Below are positions 12,201 to 18,863 of a stretch of DNA of 57,989 bases, in pieces. Made by a program: the position numbers and the translations under genes. Positions within the stretch are counted from its first letter, which is position 1. Every line of letters begins with the position of its first letter. The stretch comes from a virus. A model generated the notes under the pieces. That model saw only the letters and a list, made by a program, of their open reading frames with translations, was not told where the DNA came from and did no database searches. The stretch lies in the IMG/VR virus record IMGVR_UViG_3300044635_001982, positions 1 to 57,989 of that record; one strand, 5' to 3'.

Positions 12201-15200
12201 CGGCGGGACTGGAGCAGCGCGACGGGCGGGTGCTGCGGCAGGGCAATCTGCACATGGACATGAAGATTCCCATCGAGCTGATCCGCTATGGGATGAAGGA
12301 CACGCTCGACGAGGCGCTGTGGGGCATCCTGGAGCGCAAGCAGCGGTTCATCGTCTCGGCGCTTTCGGGCAAGCTGAACGGGCGGGAGATCGAGGAGGAT
12401 GAGATGACGCTCAACCTCGGCCAGCAGATGGCGATTTTGAGCGGTCCCTACGGGCAGGAGATGTTTGAGACGGACAACCGCATCCGCGAACTCGAATACA
12501 GCCGGCAGGCGCACGCCAGCTCGGTGCGGCGGCGGGATGAGGAGATCGCCGACGCGAAGAAGCAAGTGCGCTCGCTGGAAATGGAGCGCACGGGGAATGA
12601 GCCCAAGTGGGCCAAGCTGGACCGGCTGGCCGCGGCGGTGCAAAAGGACGGCGCGCTGCTGACGGTGGACGGGGAGGCATTCGAGACGAAGAAAGCGATG
12701 CTCGAAGCGGTGAACGCGGAGATACAGACGGCGCGGCAGGAATTTGAGAAGCGGGCGGAACTCGACAAGAAAGCAGTGCCGCCGACGCTGACGAGCATCG
12801 TGGCAAACGGCGTGCCGCTGCGGCTGGAGGGACGGCCCTACACGCAAACGATCTACGGGGAGGAGCAGCAAGCCGTGGGCGAAAAGGTGACGATGGATTT
12901 CCTGCTGGAAGGCCAGCGGTGGAACGGGCGGTTCACGGATGAGAACCATTTCGGCGAGGTGAAGAGCGCGGCCACGCTGGTCTCCCGGCTCGAAGAGCTG
13001 GGCGAGCGGGTGCAGGGGCGGCGGGACAGCCTGCGGCGCAATCTCGACCGCTATACGGCGCTGGCGAATATGGAGCGGCTGGGGGCGTGGGCGCATCAGG
13101 AGGAGTTTGACCGGAAGACGGCGCGGGCGGCGGAGCTGCTGGGGCTGATGCGGGGGGCGGCGGCGGCGGCGGCCCCGACCGCGACGACGGATGAGGCGGA
13201 GCCGCAGGCACCGCGAGAAGGAGAGTCCGATGAGGATTGGGCTCAGCGAAATGCCGCATGGCAGGCCGCGCAGGCTTCGACGGCGGAGAGTGATGCGGAC
13301 ATGGTGCTGGGGGCGGCGCGGGTGGGGGAGGAGGAGCGGATTGCGTCGGTGGCCGTGAAGCGCGCGGATGGGAAAGTGTTCACGGGCAACGGAACCCATT
13401 GGGATGTGTACGATGACGCCTTTGCTGGTGATCCCGCGTATGAGTCGAACAACTGGGAATTGCCGCCGGGAACCGTCGATGGGTTCACGACGACTAACGG
13501 CCGGTTTCTTGACCGGGAGGACGCTTACTCCCTGGCGCAGAAGTATCTCGATCTTCCGAGCGATGGGGCTTACGCGAAGATTGGAGGATTGGAGAGCGAA
13601 GAGTTTTACCACTCGGAAACCGAGGCGGGGTTAATGCGCGGGCAGTCGCTCGGGGCTTCGCAGGTGACGGATTCCGGGCGGGCGGAAATGCGGGTGAAGG
13701 ACGAACGGCGAATGGCGAATGACGCGCTGCAGCCGGCGAAGTCGGTGGCGGAGCTGGTGAAGGAGAACATGGGGCTGGCGGTGACGATCGCGAATGCCTA
13801 CCGGAACATTCCGGGGCACGATTGGGACAACGTGCTGGGCGAGGCGCGGAAGGCGCTGGTGAAGGCGGCGCGGGGTTTCGATGCTGACCGGGGCGGGGCT
13901 CCGTTTGGGGCGTATGCGGGGACGGCGATTCGGAACACGCTGAACAATCTTTTCAACAAGAACGCGCGGACGGCGGCGCGGGAGGTGGCGAGCGCGGATG
14001 AGGAGGGAGAGAATGAGGGAGAGGGAGAGAGTCTGAAAAACAGGCTGGTGGATGAGGGCGCGCGGGCGCGCGTGAGCGGGGGCATCGAGGGCCGCGAGAC
14101 GAGCGCGGAACTGGCGGAGGCGATGGCGGGGCTGCCGGATCGGGTGCGGACGGTGCTGACGATGCACGGCGAGGGTGCGGGGCTGCGGGAGATCGGGACG
14201 GCCATCGGGCTGAGCCACGAGATGGCGCGGCGGATTTTGGCGAATGGGACGAAGGCGGTGGAGGCGCGGCTGCGGGAGCGGGGGTTCAAGGGGGTGGATG
14301 AGGATGGGGTGCTGTATGCGGCGAAGGTGGACAAGTTGGAAGGAGTGGAGTTTTACCGGAGCGGAGCGACCACGGACGCGCTCCTCGACGCCTATCAGAA
14401 CACGGGCTCAAACATCGGCGTGGATGTGCAAACCCTTGGGAAGTCGCACGAGGAAAAGCTCACGCGCTACGCGAAGCGTGGCGGCAAGGTCTTTGTCGAT
14501 TCGGGCGCGTTCGGGGTGCGCCAGCGGGGCGGCGCGGTGGATTTCGAATTTGTCTTCGCGCGTTACGAGAAAATGCTCGGTGCCGCGGGCGACGGGGCCG
14601 CAAACTTCAGCCTGGTCATGCCGGACGTGATCGGGGATCAAGCGGGGACGCTGTCTTTGGTGCGGCGGTATGCGGACCGGATTCGCATGATTGCGAGGCG
14701 CGGGGCGCGGCTGATCGTTCCGGCGCAAACCGCGGGCGGCAGTCTCGACCTGGCTGAACTGGCGCAGAAATACGCGGACATCCTCAAGATTCCTTTCGCG
14801 CTCGGCATCCCCTCGAAGATGGACGCGACACCGCGCGCGGATGTGGTGGCATTCTTCGCAGAGGCCAAGCCTAACGATGTGCATTTGCTGGGGATCGGGG
14901 TAAATGCCGCGACGCAGCCGTATCTCGAAGCGCTGCGCGCCAATTCGCCGGGGACGAACCTGACGATGGATGCAACGTGGCATCGCGCCAAAGTCGGGCA
15001 GGGGCGTCCTATCACGGAAGTGCGCAACCAGCTTTTTAAGGACGCCGCCGATGACACGGAAATGGCGGCAAGCATTTACGTGGACGGGTGGGTGCCGACC
15101 GATGAAGAGGCGGATGTCATTCTCTCGGTCTATGGCGGAACGGCGCTCGGCGTGCGGCAGGCTGCGCTCAAGGGCGAACTTGGCGAGTATCTCGCCGGTC

Positions 15201-18200
15201 TCGATTACGGCGATCCCTACGGCAGCAAGTTAAAGGAACTGACGAACCGGATCACTCAACGCGAGAGCGGGCCGGATCTGACGCGGAGGGCCATTGAGCA
15301 AGTCGTCACGATGCTCGGAGCGGCGGCGGTGCATGACGCTGAGATCGGGGAGGAGGCGGATCGGATTGAGAACCCGCCGGCGGAGGCGGAGACGAGGCCG
15401 CAGGAATTTTTGAAGGAACTGGTGGTGCGGACGACGGCGGGGCGGCTGGATGCTTTGGATTACGTGGTGCCGGGGACGAAGAATCTGCTGACGGATGCGC
15501 ACATCAAGAACGCGAGGATCTCGGCGGCGCTGCGGATTTTCCGGGAGCGCATCGAGGAGAATGTGCGGCAGAGCTTTGGGTATCCGAGCTGGTGGCGGAA
15601 CGCGGGGAACGCGGCGCGGCTGAAGCGGTTCACGGCGGAGCTGCTGCCGACGGCGGCGCGGCTGAATGCGGTGGGGCAAAAGGCGGACGGGGCTTTTGAG
15701 TTTGCGTCGTTCTGGATGCGGGCCGGGGAGATCGGGGTGAAGCTGGGCGGGAATGGAAAGCCGGAGACGGATGCGAAGCGCATGGGGATGAACGGCGTGC
15801 CGGTGACTTTGCGCGAGGGCGTATTTATTCCAGGGCGGCATGGGGAGAAGCTGCGGGTGGGGAAGATGGTGGACACGATGACGGCGGGGCGGAGGCGGGT
15901 GTTCTGGCAGCTCGAACGCTTTGTGCCGGCGGCGGAGCAGGCGACGCTGCATGAGGCGTTTCATCAGCGCTACCCGGAGGCGGCGCACTGGCTGGATTCG
16001 TGGATCAATCCGCACCTCAAGGAGGCGCGGGTGGAGATCGGGGGGATCGAGCTGCCGGACTTCAACCGGTTTTCGCTGCGGGAATTCTGGGGCGAGATTT
16101 CGCCATTCGGCGAAGTGGGCGAGGTGAAGGGTTACACGCCGGACATTTTCCAGACGAAGAGCCTGGTGGGGATGCTCGCTGGCCGCGTGCGCGATCTGCT
16201 GAACCGGACGTGGACGGGGCCGGGGCGGGAATACAAAAGCGGCGAGGCGCGGGAGCGCGGGCAGGTGCGGAATCTTTTCGAGGGGTTCAATGCGCGGGCG
16301 GCGGAGGCGCACATGGAAACGGAGCGGCGGAAGCTGGCGGAGGCGCTGCTGAAAAAGGCGCTGGTGCCGATCCCCGAGGGCGGGGTGCCGAGCAACTTTG
16401 TGCGGTGGGATGAGGAGACGGTGGATCAACTGCTGCGCTCGTATCACGCGGTGCAGGGTCTGGACCCGGCGCAGTATGTGGCGCTGAAACGCAAGGTGCT
16501 GGAGGAGGCGCGCGGCGGAGGGACGGTGCCGGCGGATGCGGAACTCGGGCTCGCTTTCGACGCGGCGGACAGGGCGCGGATCGAGAAGCTGGCGGGGCGG
16601 ATCGCGGTGGAGGCGGCGGAGCACCGGGACAAGATGATTCACCGCACGGCGCTGGCGGAACTGCGGCGGCCGCTGGCGAGCCAATACATCAACAACGGGC
16701 TGCTGCGGATGATCGACGCGGGACTGCGGGGGGCGACGGGCGGCTATCTGGCGAACCCTTTCACGCTGGCGATGAACCAGGTCTCGAATGAGGTCTTCGT
16801 GACGATGCACACGTTGCGGCGGGCGCTGTATGGGGTGATGTCGCTGCCCTTTGACCGGAAGCAGGGGAAGCTGGGGCTGTATGAGGCGGGGAATCTTTTG
16901 AAGGGGGTCATCACCGACCGCTGGTATAACAAGCGGGTGCGCGAGCTGGTGCCGGATGAACTCTTTGACGGAAACAACCGGTTCAACTCGATCTCGACGG
17001 AAGACTTTGAAAAGTCGCCGATGGAACTGCTGCGGGAATTGAACGTGGCGGGCGCGGTGCTGAAAGGGATGCGCTACGGCAACGTGGACGCGCGGGCGAA
17101 ACAGCGGATCGCTTTTGCGAGCTACATGGCGCACGCGCGGCTGGCGTGGGATGAGGCGAAAGCGGCGGGCAAGGTGGGCGAGGGCGTGAGCAAGGGGGAG
17201 TGGATGAAGGACTGGGTGCAGAACCTCGCGCCGGACGCGGTGCATCGGAGCGCGTATTACGCGGCGATGCTGGTGGCCCTGGACTACGTGAACGTGGCCC
17301 CGGCGCTGGATGAGACGAACCAGGTGATGATGGGCGGGCGCGATGTGACGGCGGAGGTGAACATGCTGCGGCGGGGGATCACGCCGTTTGCGAAGTTTCC
17401 CTACAACCTGGCGCGGCAGGGCAAGCGGTTCACTTTCGACTCGCTGCGGGATTTGCTGCCGGGGAATGCGCAGGTGAGCGGGATCGAGCTGACGCGCGGC
17501 GGGGAGACGACATGGGCGCAGAAACGGCAGGCGGTGGCAAACCTGACGATGATGGGAATGATGTATCTGCTGGCGCGGGCGATGATGGATGACGACGACG
17601 ACGGGACGCCGAAGCTGGGGCGCGAACTGGACGACCTCGGGCGGCGGCTGGAAGGCGCGTACCAGACGAGCGGGAGAATCAACATCACGGACACGCCGAT
17701 CGGGCGGACGATCTCCGCGGCGTTGGACATGATGGGGCTGCACGATCTGGCGGATGCCGATGCGTGGATGCGGATTCGCGCGCTGCCGTATGCGTCGAGC
17801 GCGGTGGCGCTGGCGACGATGGAGCAGGCGGTGAAGGGGAATCCGGCCGGGCAGGAAATGGAGGCGAACGCGACAGCGGTGCTGAGCGACATGGTGAGCG
17901 AGGGGCTTTTGCTGAAAATGGTGAACGCGCTGCGCGACGCGAAGGGGCCGTATGACAAGGGGAAGAATACGAGCTTCATGGCGGGGGAGACGGGCTTTGA
18001 TCTGGTGACGGGGCGCTTCATCCCGCCGCCGCTGCTGCGCACGGTTGGGGCGCTGGTGGACCCGATCTCGCGGCGGTCGAGGCCGGTGGCGAGCCTGGAC
18101 TACGATCCGGGGCTGCTGACGGCGATCAAGATGAAGCTGCCGGGCGCGGCGAAAGACCTGCCGCCGAGCGGGCGGGTGGTGATCGGCGCGGACGGGAGTG

Positions 18201-18421
18201 AGAAGAGCGAGGCGGCGGTGGCGGAGCTGCTGGCGCGCGAGCTGCCGGAGGGTTCCTTCCGGCACTACGTGGACGCGAAGGGGAAGGCCAAGGTGGCTTA
18301 CGTGATGCCGGACAAGGTGAACGTGCGCCCGCGGGTGCTGGAGCTTTTCCGGGCGTTCGGAATGAACGTGAAGTTTCTCGATCGGGACGAGTATGCGCGC
18401 GAGGTCGCGGCGCTCGAATGA
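227..18421 (+). CDS. Giant polyvalent protein: ParB-like, RelA/SpoT-like, DNA methylase, SNF2 helicase, sigma-70-like, DpdA/TGT-like and LPD regions
   Basis: This is a 6,064-codon ORF with no internal stop. Approximate domain order: an Ala/Glu-rich coiled-coil N-terminus (1-600); hydrophobic Gly-rich segments (about 630-890); a DdrB-like ParB domain (1460-1725, GNGRTMALRQ); a RelA/SpoT-like domain (1950-2090, GYSDHAF then EIQVH); a second ParB-like domain (2245-2360, DGHHRWAA); a low-complexity linker (2450-2570); an N6-adenine methylase-like domain (2740-2930, GEMATGIG and GNVPF); a superfamily 2/SNF2 helicase (3450-4020, GVGGGKT, DEVH, QRDGRVLRQGN); a sigma-70-like region 2 and region 4 pair (4510-4685); a DpdA/TGT-like barrel (4700-5005, FVDSGAF and VMPDVIGD); and a C-terminal LPD-like part (5480-5890, NPFTLAMNQ and FAKFPYNLARQ). 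Fusions of this kind are known as polyvalent proteins of phages and conjugative elements and are thought to enter the host with the DNA. The protein may be cleaved after synthesis. The functions are domain-level predictions. Confidence 0.85.
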   Translation: MGQGNFDSGDEDYEDIVQRRVSPQDVLAAQRGANAAAAQKAAGASDVPEAVQPKSAVEELRVEGPKRGDTPEDFWARQNEAVARGVLPTARPADANEAGRQQREAETGLRQKQAELDAETRARQQQARAREAEAAAAARGGAAQARADAAAKAKAARGALQNFKRAGGLTEYDEAGNEVPKMQPHPYPQQGPTPTGEPLQTPDVPAFTPGPTGEPPVQDKAGNWVVPHRNEYGGVDAMPVERSPHFHEDQTTGERYYTHKGQKIPLGANANLVERNKLKATQVELERDNMQERIDLGDARLRAAEAKEGMKPFAAQVKTAETQIANLEKTLAVAKGKGRELVEKRLAEARAVLADPNYLAAKAKLDAAEAEIGTRQKSILDRREQALEVVRNLDKLKAARNLPPGTVLRPAKAEELFPPEALTTDAGGRRSVSRDAVEAQVAALVAQGRGPEMQGPPAPGARVPEKVPTSHIAGYGAYLEQLRASGIEAVGGKPIAQEIEQANEQQKKLRAMGIIAEKVSESGAVSMAKFSALPDAERAAFLQGLPAAQRAPFAKTLATFRAMAVMEAVGLQNADQAFAMLSPEQKALVKEQIGREGMQQLGQLAQMRAQRESDQARVEGKAAAYEASGIGGKVWANAVALYGGATKGLGALVTAPPRIYGMLFQNGAIKDRAGIQWADNVDAILDETYSGGKSTEIADMAGNLIGSTLSFLIPTGLVGQGLRAGGVGAKAAQGAALATTALAGSVINGAGSVAESTALGLTDEETWKRFLLAAPLGASEALGLPRGMQRMVNGMIQLDRATQGSFKRLLVSMGREGLQQVPEEVLQEAGNALVIGLGDMAMGIRSRVDERTGERRVPTVADVLTQTVESGLQGAAGALMFGAVFAANAHEKDRARLRDYARALETDGGYAVMHDLLGELRGQMNTARAEGREDEVHALKDRIEQAQFALGEAAKKVTKIEPTAREAMARTIAPEFDLAGADRQLDGNETLRFAAVEIGRAMRGAYPGAAASGQGGAQAALDQMLGVHVVATDLTGVLNGGMIEAGKAAALERLGLLETEQQADGSTVMRVTDDALALFPPALRDAVANDTTGKYNFKVTAGTPGQLVNNLVKSGEDRLAAEARAKSAQAGPASSPGSAAAPATGGTIPAAEGAGQGQTSGGSAPQFRVRLKVELPGGVARTQPVTVSAANAAEAVQIAVAQARGSAPQGAKIAVAGKVEAVTGEVTGVTANVTGSRGDVTDDAAEVNRARQVFARTYDAARPLLLKLGVGKVVEDRTMSGGMAVDKGVLRFNPDQLAMMIRLKRDAGMSEEDAVALVMDEEKWHAVGLTVINQREAEEIVRTAPKRMIKAARKIYNGWDNLNAWQQGHELVRMVLQGRYAGTLTEQIHKAIEKIAAWFKKRAEELPDDAPLIRAAARIEARLAEISADERMDIDSTNDSPTDEDFSQDSGAEFQISTPQGGVKVRGRWRVVEASELTTSDRPQYNAELQRRDRGRSASQAQVAEIAFALDPTRLGESATSDTGAPIINARGEVLSGNGRTMALRQVYERGATKAAEYRAFVEQMADKLGIADQLAGMRNPVLVREVTDFGKSNETEFADLSNRSQLLGRSAVETAMDDGRMLVDEGLLDQFQPGEDGDVFTAGNRQFNRLFVQHTADRAQLLKGDGSFAPELEGRIRRAVLAAIMANAPESAEAVTSALERADKLGLTRQVTGIMAAAGRLLKLRTTNPEMDIAAPLAEALAGAIEAKGLIESGKAKGIEDALGQGVLFGEPSEAAKILTRELLERTSAKAVREMLGEYARVAESVASGPTMFGDETPGMTPAEVLENIVNAGAREKARANAARGLREALGAAAVVDTYAPRYEQIDAKKPWLKPVTAAMRALPVPVQTAILQANDAGKLPAVPAELAPLISNANAAYEANLKREMAGLKPAWEAYRKEFTKEVTDWYDREVSAVAEDTGTLPMVGVALKGDRGMEKALADARLNGTEPDVTTINDVVRGSIVALNDAGVQAAVAAIQARFEIVKHKDRFATPLDGYSDHAFTIRLPNGRKAEIQVHRVDLLFAKEVGVGHGIYEGLRSAWAAYGVTKNAALEPWIAAQQQANADFYGSVVAAFLNSSSVPTSASPISALATPAAAMPSTAEPSGLRNPGDPGIRASIRPESSFRNSVPRGNLSGSFSSLISTQIIQGEEGSVNAGPLFAAKVEPKKLRELFDAAADEPGPMDIAGGLDVAGYPGLFGGGLGVSRADMPQLPKEFRARFLAWLEKRGIGHSDKTVSALRLKATQRELDAVRIGRVLRSERELSRGFVSADGYVIDGHHRWAAQIAEGFTTGRMGMDVTEIGLPIRGALAAMRAFNAEHGIVPKPIEGEMSPVLGASRVKDTGTMDLFATPAVQTAATAYVKAAAKSNVVSKKDFVFKAKADGLGEVAEDLFSFAVKNPPALTVSSDAGKSQQPYENPPTAHGRPSSESAPSGALDDLFGIMAGKREAERGAGAAGGAEGGAAAGSGQSDVGSDGVSADGLPEPGGATAAGERGGGVEAGSAELGGRGGRGGTGPGTGQSADAGRDGTDRGTGPAVADRLPPLVERTTDPDARNHVIERGAEIAPRGLITKLKANIKAVKLLKAIQSARRNATAEEKAALVQFTGWGALSQAFDQTKADYIAGGHLDRDRKDLARYQQMQKADMDAGRTGDYYKELVERSEGTIRGYEGWEKKWSGYYAQIKEALTEPEWRRARASTINAHYTSGGMVSLMWDAATRLGFRGGNVGEMATGIGHFFGLMPQSLQDRSKLFGVEMDPVSAGIAQLLYPEADIQNAAFQQADVADNSLDLNIGNVPFANIAITDAAIKALDGPLDNLHDYYFAKMLQKTRPGGLIVAITSAFTMDKMTATNRKWLATRADLVGAFRLPNTAFKENAGTDVVTDIIILRKKDGNAFEHGKDWTMLAESRTAKGVPIRVNEYFAAHPQNVLGLLADDGEMFAGRDGETKEMTVHPDPTRPADVALAQAIDALPADIVGAAAGTSVRGGAASGVKMGNIVRGKDGNFYFNTGGEPTAMMTESDAELNKPANRPRVLGFMGVRDALNRQYELELSPTASAEAIEENREELNRLYDNYTRRFENFHHRSNKALLIDDPDYFRLAGAEVEQRAKGGIKALVAMVRGKAAKVYVKADVFSKRVLSPRVEPTSADSIEDAMGMSLGWRGRVDTGYIAQLTGQTREQVEAALLEREIVLRDPDTGQIQSREQYLSGNVRKKLEIARAAGGAFARNVKLLEAAQPADVGIADIKFSVGATWIPAAIYRQFMQSLGLDVTVNYTTVGGGADHWTVENPTRVSADSVRYKDFDAGRFTADAMLDALLNMRRIEIRDSARDGGKVNPEATALAVNKANEFKAEFERWARDTPGVADELAATYNREVNGFALRTYDGQHLTFPWASNDFNIFPDKKNTVWRAIQEGFGLIAHGVGGGKTIVGSAIALELRRLGLARKPMIVVHNATLEQFADTIAQIAPASRVLVGRKDELKGAKRKEFLMRIAAGDWDAVVVAHSTFNLIADDPAFMQKQMEGLVDELTEALMGAGYNDLGAAKDDRKKNASVKQMVRMLEQLEAKIAEASKRTADTELLSFQQLGVDALIVDEVHKFKKLPFATKLDVKGIDGGMSKSGYGLLMRARGIQEKAGGKNVFTMTGTPVTNTLGEVWNQVRLVAPHLLKEYGIEKFDQFVSKFATVESKSEADPSGARKMVERLAKIINLPEWATFFRMAADVKFGDDMVTAGRPDVKGGKAELVAVERTQGATAWVNYIRAVLAAVPAARSEAMRDKDWERVNRIGAIPVTAYQASRAAAIDIRLVEPRAKDEPGSKVNLMIERAMGIYKATDSYQGTQVIFADAMNPTRISLFDQVMPLNNLAIELDPLKEPGTTFHLYDDIRMKLIARGVPEAQIAVLTDKKFQGDSGEVAKKKLWEKVNAGEVRFVMGSTEKLGTGVNMQRLMAAAHHLDVPWTPAGLEQRDGRVLRQGNLHMDMKIPIELIRYGMKDTLDEALWGILERKQRFIVSALSGKLNGREIEEDEMTLNLGQQMAILSGPYGQEMFETDNRIRELEYSRQAHASSVRRRDEEIADAKKQVRSLEMERTGNEPKWAKLDRLAAAVQKDGALLTVDGEAFETKKAMLEAVNAEIQTARQEFEKRAELDKKAVPPTLTSIVANGVPLRLEGRPYTQTIYGEEQQAVGEKVTMDFLLEGQRWNGRFTDENHFGEVKSAATLVSRLEELGERVQGRRDSLRRNLDRYTALANMERLGAWAHQEEFDRKTARAAELLGLMRGAAAAAAPTATTDEAEPQAPREGESDEDWAQRNAAWQAAQASTAESDADMVLGAARVGEEERIASVAVKRADGKVFTGNGTHWDVYDDAFAGDPAYESNNWELPPGTVDGFTTTNGRFLDREDAYSLAQKYLDLPSDGAYAKIGGLESEEFYHSETEAGLMRGQSLGASQVTDSGRAEMRVKDERRMANDALQPAKSVAELVKENMGLAVTIANAYRNIPGHDWDNVLGEARKALVKAARGFDADRGGAPFGAYAGTAIRNTLNNLFNKNARTAAREVASADEEGENEGEGESLKNRLVDEGARARVSGGIEGRETSAELAEAMAGLPDRVRTVLTMHGEGAGLREIGTAIGLSHEMARRILANGTKAVEARLRERGFKGVDEDGVLYAAKVDKLEGVEFYRSGATTDALLDAYQNTGSNIGVDVQTLGKSHEEKLTRYAKRGGKVFVDSGAFGVRQRGGAVDFEFVFARYEKMLGAAGDGAANFSLVMPDVIGDQAGTLSLVRRYADRIRMIARRGARLIVPAQTAGGSLDLAELAQKYADILKIPFALGIPSKMDATPRADVVAFFAEAKPNDVHLLGIGVNAATQPYLEALRANSPGTNLTMDATWHRAKVGQGRPITEVRNQLFKDAADDTEMAASIYVDGWVPTDEEADVILSVYGGTALGVRQAALKGELGEYLAGLDYGDPYGSKLKELTNRITQRESGPDLTRRAIEQVVTMLGAAAVHDAEIGEEADRIENPPAEAETRPQEFLKELVVRTTAGRLDALDYVVPGTKNLLTDAHIKNARISAALRIFRERIEENVRQSFGYPSWWRNAGNAARLKRFTAELLPTAARLNAVGQKADGAFEFASFWMRAGEIGVKLGGNGKPETDAKRMGMNGVPVTLREGVFIPGRHGEKLRVGKMVDTMTAGRRRVFWQLERFVPAAEQATLHEAFHQRYPEAAHWLDSWINPHLKEARVEIGGIELPDFNRFSLREFWGEISPFGEVGEVKGYTPDIFQTKSLVGMLAGRVRDLLNRTWTGPGREYKSGEARERGQVRNLFEGFNARAAEAHMETERRKLAEALLKKALVPIPEGGVPSNFVRWDEETVDQLLRSYHAVQGLDPAQYVALKRKVLEEARGGGTVPADAELGLAFDAADRARIEKLAGRIAVEAAEHRDKMIHRTALAELRRPLASQYINNGLLRMIDAGLRGATGGYLANPFTLAMNQVSNEVFVTMHTLRRALYGVMSLPFDRKQGKLGLYEAGNLLKGVITDRWYNKRVRELVPDELFDGNNRFNSISTEDFEKSPMELLRELNVAGAVLKGMRYGNVDARAKQRIAFASYMAHARLAWDEAKAAGKVGEGVSKGEWMKDWVQNLAPDAVHRSAYYAAMLVALDYVNVAPALDETNQVMMGGRDVTAEVNMLRRGITPFAKFPYNLARQGKRFTFDSLRDLLPGNAQVSGIELTRGGETTWAQKRQAVANLTMMGMMYLLARAMMDDDDDGTPKLGRELDDLGRRLEGAYQTSGRINITDTPIGRTISAALDMMGLHDLADADAWMRIRALPYASSAVALATMEQAVKGNPAGQEMEANATAVLSDMVSEGLLLKMVNALRDAKGPYDKGKNTSFMAGETGFDLVTGRFIPPPLLRTVGALVDPISRRSRPVASLDYDPGLLTAIKMKLPGAAKDLPPSGRVVIGADGSEKSEAAVAELLARELPEGSFRHYVDAKGKAKVAYVMPDKVNVRPRVLELFRAFGMNVKFLDRDEYAREVAALE
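7590..7955 (+). CDS. Possible overprinted gene inside the giant ORF (121 aa)
   Basis: This frame differs from the giant frame. It encodes a sequence with normal protein character: MKTLPPLTDD at the start, a Trp/Leu-rich core (WTTCLESWL, NLTWAVMAFLLTAY) and an acidic C-terminus. The giant frame over the same bases is a Gly/Ala/Ser-rich low-complexity stretch. Usually the complex frame is the selected one. There is no obvious ribosome binding site before the ATG, so expression is uncertain. The ORF could be an older gene engulfed when neighbouring genes fused. Confidence 0.4.
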   Translation: MKTLPPLTDDLRPNLRRQALWTTCLESWLGSVKPSEARALLAGPKEALLREVDNLTWAVMAFLLTAYPNPEEQLLPANVAEALKQEAPNWEDAADAEELDREQDNPLTPEETARIEALAPQ

Positions 18422-18455
18422 GGGGGAGGGAATTTAGCATTTAGGAAGTGGGGGC

Positions 18456-18483
18456 TTGCGCAAACGGAAGCCGGAGGATTTAA
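18456..18483 (+). promoter_or_regulatory. Class B-like promoter candidate (divergent -10)
   Basis: TTGCGC (18456-18461) is followed, after a 16-base spacer, by ATTTAA (18478-18483), close to the ATG at 18494. The -35 and the spacing match the class B family, but the -10 does not show the TARC form. Confidence 0.35.
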
Positions 18484-18493
18484 GTGGGCGCTT

Positions 18494-18625
18494 ATGGCAA
18501 CCAAAACCAAATCCGCTCCGACCAAAGCCCCCAAGACGACTCCCGTGATGGAGAAGCCCGCAATGGGCAAGCCTGCTCCCAAGGGGAAGCCGGCGACGAA
18601 GGGCGGCAAGGGCAAGGGCTACTAA
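18494..18625 (+). CDS. Small Lys/Pro/Gly-rich basic protein (43 aa)
   Basis: The ATG is followed by MATKTKSAPTKAPKTT and the product ends GGKGKGY before TAA. The composition is almost entirely Lys, Pro, Thr, Ala and Gly, so it is probably disordered and could bind nucleic acid. A class B-like promoter lies just upstream. It is the last plus-strand gene before the convergent minus-strand virion cluster. No family is recognised. Similar short basic proteins can be internal capsid or DNA-condensing proteins, but that is inference. Confidence 0.5.
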   Translation: MATKTKSAPTKAPKTTPVMEKPAMGKPAPKGKPATKGGKGKGY

Positions 18626-18754
18626 AAGCCCGGCGGAAAGCCTTCGCGGAGGCGGAACAACTCGCGCTGAGTCTCAGCGTGGAGCCGGGCCGGCTTGTGC
18701 AATCGAGCTTCCCTTGGCGGCTGCTGGAGGAGCGTCGCGAAAGGCAACGCGGGT

Positions 18755-18769
18755 GTCGCAAAAAGCGAC
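18755..18769. terminator. Hairpin between convergent transcription units
   Basis: GTCGC-AAAAA-GCGAC forms a perfect 5-bp stem with a 5-base loop. An alternative 7-bp pairing joins GCGTCGC at 18732-18738 to GCGACGC at 18765-18771. It lies in the 238-base space between the plus-strand gene ending at 18625 and the minus-strand gene ending at 18864. No clear U-tract follows, so a terminator role is only likely from position. Confidence 0.35.
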
Positions 18770-18863
18770 GCGAGTGAACGGGCGGCTTACTTTTTGCGCG
18801 GCGGAATGAGGCGGGAGCAGGCGCGGCAGGGGCAGTGCCGGGCGGGGATGCCGAAGAGCGCGT

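Noticed and set aside
7787-13612. 1,941-codon open frame on the minus strand, antisense to the giant gene
   Set aside because: It is rich in Arg, His, Pro and Leu with no recognisable domain, as expected from the complement of a GC-rich coding strand. The sense strand holds clear methylase and helicase motifs.
15230-18265. 1,011-codon minus-strand frame
   Set aside because: Shadow of the C-terminal part of the giant gene with the same Arg/His/Pro bias.
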